DNA of 64,000 bases from Halococcus sediminicola (GTDB lineage: Archaea > Halobacteriota > Halobacteria > Halobacteriales > Halococcaceae): positions 88,361-152,360 of the forward strand of contig NZ_BBMP01000021.1 of NCBI RefSeq assembly GCF_000755245.1, in the 5' to 3' direction. The position numbers and the translations under genes were made by a program. Below the pieces are notes generated by a model. It searched no databases. It saw only the letters and a program-made list of their open reading frames with translations, and had not been told where the DNA came from. This document shows positions 61,272 to 64,000 of the stretch, in pieces; positions within the stretch are counted from its first letter, which is position 1, and the number at the start of each line of letters is the position of its first letter.

Positions 61272-62213
61272 ATGGACGAACCCGACCCACAGGTGCAGCA
61301 ACTGCTCGATTTCATCGACCAACAGCGCGCGCCGCCGACCCACGGCATGTCGGTTCCGACCGCCCGCGCTCGCCTCGACGAACTGTTCGCGACGCCCGAT
61401 CCCGAACCGGTCGGCGGGGTCGAAAACTTCTCTATCGAGGGGCCCGGCGGCCCGCTTCCCGTTCGGGTGTACGCCCCCGAGACGGGCACGGAGCCGTACG
61501 GCGTGTTCGTCACCTTTCATGGCGGTGGGTGGGTCGTCGGCAGCCTCGACACCCACGACCCGGTCTGTCGCGCGCTCGCAAACGCCGCCGAATGTCTCGT
61601 CGTCTCGGTCGACTACCGCCTCGCACCCGAACATCCGTTCCCGGCGGCCGCCGAGGACTGCTATGCGGCCGTCGAGTGGGCCGCCGAATACGCCGACGAA
61701 CTCGGCGGCGACCCCGAGCGCATCGCCGTCGGCGGCGACAGCGCGGGCGGCAACCTCACGGCTGCGGTCACGCTCATGGCCCGCGACCGCGACGGGCCTG
61801 AACTGTGTCACCAGTCGCTCGTCTATCCGGCGGTCAACTCCCCCGTGTTGAAGCGATTCGACTCCTACGAGGAGAACGCCGAGGGCTACCTCCTCGAATA
61901 CGGCAGCATCGAGTGGTACTACGAGCGCTACGTCCAGCGCGCGACCGACGCGCGCAACGAGTACGTCGCACCGCTGCTGGCGCGCGATCTATCGAGCCTT
62001 CCACCGGCGACAGTCCTTACTGCGGGGTTCGACCCACTGCGCGACGAGGGCTTCACCTACGCCGATCGCCTCGATGCGGCGGGCGTTTCGGTCACGCACG
62101 AGCACTTCGAGGGGATGGTCCACGGGTTCGTCAATCTCGTCGACACCATCGATCGCAGCCGCGACGCCATCGGGTTGCTCGCCGACGACCTCGAAGAAGC
62201 GTTCGCCGGGTAG
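61272..62213 (+). CDS. Alpha/beta hydrolase, hormone-sensitive-lipase family
   Basis: A 313-residue esterase of family IV. HGGGWVVGS is the oxyanion motif, GDSAGGN (nucleophile Ser), FDPLRDEG (Asp) and GMVHGF (His) the triad. An N-terminal cap of about 60 residues is present. It should hydrolyse short-chain esters. Divergent from the methyltransferase gene. Confidence 0.9.
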   Translation: MDEPDPQVQQLLDFIDQQRAPPTHGMSVPTARARLDELFATPDPEPVGGVENFSIEGPGGPLPVRVYAPETGTEPYGVFVTFHGGGWVVGSLDTHDPVCRALANAAECLVVSVDYRLAPEHPFPAAAEDCYAAVEWAAEYADELGGDPERIAVGGDSAGGNLTAAVTLMARDRDGPELCHQSLVYPAVNSPVLKRFDSYEENAEGYLLEYGSIEWYYERYVQRATDARNEYVAPLLARDLSSLPPATVLTAGFDPLRDEGFTYADRLDAAGVSVTHEHFEGMVHGFVNLVDTIDRSRDAIGLLADDLEEAFAG

Positions 62214-62243
62214 GTGGTCGGTGCGCGAACCGATTGCGGAGAA

Positions 62244-63074
62244 TCAGGCGGCGTTCGTCGAGACGAGACTGCTGGCGACGGCGGCCAGTTCACCGGCGTC
62301 GGCCTCGGCGAGGCGCTCGTCGCCGAGCAGCAGCCGCAGGCGCGGGCGACCGACGTCGATGGGGACTTTCGTCGTGTCGAGCAGCCCCATCTCCTCTAGC
62401 CGGGTCTTCGTCCGCGAGAAGGTGGCCTTGCTGGCGACGCCGGTGTCCTCACCCCACTTCGAGATGTCGTAGAGCAGTTCCTCGTTTTTCGCCGCGACGA
62501 GCAGACTGATCGTCACCTCGTCGAGACCGTCGCCGTCGCCGCGGGCGGTTTCGAGCGAGGCGAGCACGGCGTCGAAGTCCTCGCGCATGGCGGGATCGAA
62601 CGCCTCGGCCATCGTCTCGCGCACCCGCGACATCGGCGGGGTTCTGAGGCTGTAGTCCGGACTCTCCGCCCAGCGCTCGTCGTACTGCTCGCGGGCACTC
62701 TCGACGAACGCCTCGTCGTCGGTCCCGAGGGCGGCCACCCGCTGGTCGGCCGTGACGAGCGAGACGACCGTCTCCCCGGTGACGATCACAGGACCGGTGC
62801 CGGCGTCCTCGGTCGTGCGCAGCGAGAGCGTGCCGTCGGCGACGAGGTCGGCGGCCATGCTGGCGACGAGGAAGTCGTCGAGAACGGTCTTGAGCGTGTC
62901 GTCGAACGCGAGCAGTCGAACCGTCGGCGGGCTGTCGAGGTCCGCGAGCACCGCGACCAGCCGCTCGACCGACGTCGCCGCAGGAACGACGACGAGCGCC
63001 TCGTCGGGCGCGTCCGCGAACACGGTGCGGTAGATTTCGGCGACGTCCGTTTCGATTCGGTTCGAGAAACTCAT
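62244..63074 (-). CDS. tbsP: TbsP/DUF5821-type transcription regulator
   Basis: A 276-residue protein matching the haloarchaeal DUF5821/TbsP regulators: an N-terminal domain with LKTVLDDFLVASMAADLVADGTLS, and a C-terminal winged helix (about 190-250: TISLLVAAKNEELLYDISKW, KATFSRTKTRLEEMGLLDTTKVP). TbsP-type proteins take part in control of gluconeogenic genes in haloarchaea; whether this is the orthologue or a paralogue is not settled. A TTAAAT box stands at leaderless distance. Confidence 0.7.
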   Translation of the reverse strand: MSFSNRIETDVAEIYRTVFADAPDEALVVVPAATSVERLVAVLADLDSPPTVRLLAFDDTLKTVLDDFLVASMAADLVADGTLSLRTTEDAGTGPVIVTGETVVSLVTADQRVAALGTDDEAFVESAREQYDERWAESPDYSLRTPPMSRVRETMAEAFDPAMREDFDAVLASLETARGDGDGLDEVTISLLVAAKNEELLYDISKWGEDTGVASKATFSRTKTRLEEMGLLDTTKVPIDVGRPRLRLLLGDERLAEADAGELAAVASSLVSTNAA

Positions 63075-63100
63075 CGTAGCTAAACGGAGGTTCCCTGTCT

Positions 63101-63107
63101 ATTTAAT
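63101..63107 (-). promoter_or_regulatory. TATA box of the TbsP-type gene
   Basis: ATTAAAT on the minus strand, 27-33 bases before the ATG at 63074. Confidence 0.55.
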
Positions 63108-63552
63108 TTTACTGGCCGAGAGGACCTGAAACGCATAAAATCGAAAGAATTAGGCAACATATCGGACGATCGTTCGGGCAGGACGCCTTACACCCCGTGG
63201 TCGGAGAGCAGCAATCACCCCGTCACTGGGAAGCCAGTCTTGCCCACGTTTCCACGAACCACGATGACGAATGGGTGTTGCTCGTCCTCAACCCTTAGAA
63301 ACGTGAGTTCCCGAGCGATCGTCGTCGGATCCGCCGGAAAGTTGCCTTGAACCATTCTGACCACGTGCGTTACTATATGAAATATTACGGTATATTCATG
63401 CGTCATCGGGGCCCTCTCAAAAGTGTTATGGCCAACAGCCGGCACGGGACGGCCGAAGGAGAATCGCCACCGACCAGCATCCTGTTCGAGATGTCGTGTG
63501 TCGGGCAGACGGGGGCGGCGCTCGCCGGCAGCGCTTGCGGCTACTCCGGCCC
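63108..63552. other. Largely non-coding, AT-rich intergenic region with possible tiny ORFs
   Basis: About 445 bases without a convincing gene. The part around 63370-63400 is very AT-rich and carries TATA-like strings on both strands (tactatatga, ggtatattcatg). Two short frames start beside it: a minus one of 46 residues (63215-63355, MVQGNFPADPTTIA through GFPVTG) and a plus one of 42 residues (63428-63556, MANSRHGTAEG through CGYSGP). Both have boxes at plausible distance but no recognised motif. Confidence 0.4.
63215..63355 (-). CDS. Possible microprotein, 46 residues
   Basis: Minus-strand frame with ATG 17-30 bases after a TATA-like string (ATATTTCATATAG). Composition is less acidic than normal halophile proteins (RELTFLRVEDEQHPFVIVV in the middle), which weakens the case. 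A longer start 17 codons upstream exists. Could also be a remnant of a larger gene. Confidence 0.25.
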   Translation of the reverse strand: MVQGNFPADPTTIARELTFLRVEDEQHPFVIVVRGNVGKTGFPVTG

Positions 63553-63556
63553 CTAG
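63428..63556 (+). CDS. Possible microprotein, 42 residues
   Basis: Plus-strand frame beginning MANSRHGTAEGESPP with a GTATATT element about 35 bases upstream. The C-terminal half has two cysteines separated by a Gly/Ala-rich stretch (SCVGQTGAALAGSACGYSGP), an arrangement seen in some small secreted or modified peptides, but no leader peptide or modification genes are visible. Its stop overlaps the end of the convergent gene at the window edge. Confidence 0.3.
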   Translation: MANSRHGTAEGESPPTSILFEMSCVGQTGAALAGSACGYSGP

Positions 63557-64000
63557 ATCACACCGAGATCGAGGCGGTCGCTCCAGTGTAGTTCGCCGTC
63601 GACTTTCACCGGCATGGCTTCGAGTTCGAGCAGCGCCCATAACTCGTGCGCCGAGAGGTCGAGCGTCCGGACGTGACCCGAGGAGAGATAACAGTCGCTC
63701 TCGCCCATCGCGGGGATGAAGAGACTGCCGAGACCGTGTTTGCGCGTCGGATAGGTGAACTGCTCGACCCGAAACCGTCCCTCGGCGCGCTCGATTTCAC
63801 AGAGGATCGGCGTGCCGCTCGCGGCGTAGGCGATGGTGAACTCACCGTCGCCGACGACGAGGTACTGCCCACCGACGATGCACTCGCTGCGGGCGACGTC
63901 GAGGGCGGCGCGCAACGGAAATCCGGCATCGAACAGCCCCGCGAGCGCCCGTCCCATCCGAACCGCGTCGCGGTTCAGAATGTCCGAGAGGGTGACGATC
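63553..64000 (-). CDS. Hypothetical protein, N-terminus outside window
   Basis: The last about 149 residues of a protein whose frame stays open to the window edge (visible part begins IVTLSDILNRDAVRMGRA). An internal ATG lies at MGRALAGLFDAGFPL, but the in-frame residues before it look genuine, so the gene probably starts further right. It has a central beta-rich portion (YLVVGDGEFTIAYAASGTPI) and ends HWSDRLDLGVI. Not recognised. Confidence 0.6.
   Translation of the reverse strand, partial: IVTLSDILNRDAVRMGRALAGLFDAGFPLRAALDVARSECIVGGQYLVVGDGEFTIAYAASGTPILCEIERAEGRFRVEQFTYPTRKHGLGSLFIPAMGESDCYLSSGHVRTLDLSAHELWALLELEAMPVKVDGELHWSDRLDLGVI

Overview
This window is a chromosomal stretch from a halophilic archaeon (class Halobacteria). 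The evidence is direct: G+C is about 65% with very acidic proteins, archaeal machinery is present (ribosomal proteins L37e, L44e and S27e, an Lsm protein, aIF2-alpha, Nop10, RNA polymerase subunit L, proteasome beta, GatD, Dph2, RtcB with archease), the J-domain protein carries a halobacterial-type 2Fe-2S ferredoxin, and many genes look leaderless, with TATA-like boxes about 25-35 bases before the start codon. The general look reminds me of Halococcus, but that genus guess is an inference from memory.

Layout. 0-5.6 kb: end of a membrane protein gene, a zinc metalloprotease of the F420-associated family, an acidic anchored protein, an M42 peptidase, an Lsm/L37e/purF operon and an alpha/beta hydrolase. 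5.7-8.7 kb: two secreted, aspartate-rich, repetitive surface proteins sharing a DCDxVDxDG motif. 8.9-16.4 kb: tRNA-Leu(GAG), a prenyl synthase, an M28 peptidase, a thioesterase, membrane proteins including a TraB / site-2-protease pair, and purM. 16.4-21.1 kb: an HTH-CBS regulator, psmB, a DUF555 protein and the translation/RNA operon L44e-S27e-aIF2-alpha-Nop10-PAC2. 21.2-31.8 kb: zinc microproteins, a duplicated metalloprotease lipoprotein, an M29 aminopeptidase, a Tat-exported subtilase, thrS, an ArsR-type regulator and an R2-like oxidase. 31.9-42.0 kb: gatD with a GNAT, and the menaquinone genes menF-menD and menB separated by a complete osmoprotectant ABC operon. 42.2-49.5 kb: small regulators, pyrimidine-nucleoside salvage (cdd, udp) split by a low-G+C membrane-anchored Mrr-type nuclease gene, a J-domain/ferredoxin fusion, and DUF502-archease-rtcB. 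49.5-64 kb: a nucleotidase-like phosphoesterase, YlbF-type protein, dph2, two flavin/NADPH oxidoreductases, hisF, rpoL, a rhomboid, an METTL5-like methyltransferase, an HSL-type hydrolase, a TbsP-type regulator and a truncated gene at the right edge.

Most of the window is core metabolism and information processing arranged in short, tightly overlapping operons (many ATGA or GTGA stop/start overlaps). The least expected signal is a family of five dispersed intergenic elements (near 9.1, 17.1, 34.3, 51.4 and 57.85 kb). Each has two T-runs, a hairpin whose stem sequence differs between copies while pairing is kept, and a trailing A-run. Each directly abuts the 3' end of a minus-strand gene, and the copies occur in graded lengths. 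One copy sits between an intact hisF and a 35-bp duplicate of the hisF 3' end. Other notable points are a collagen-like Gly-X-Asp run in a surface protein, a metalloprotease whose second domain copy has lost all zinc ligands, and the nuclease gene inserted between cdd and udp.
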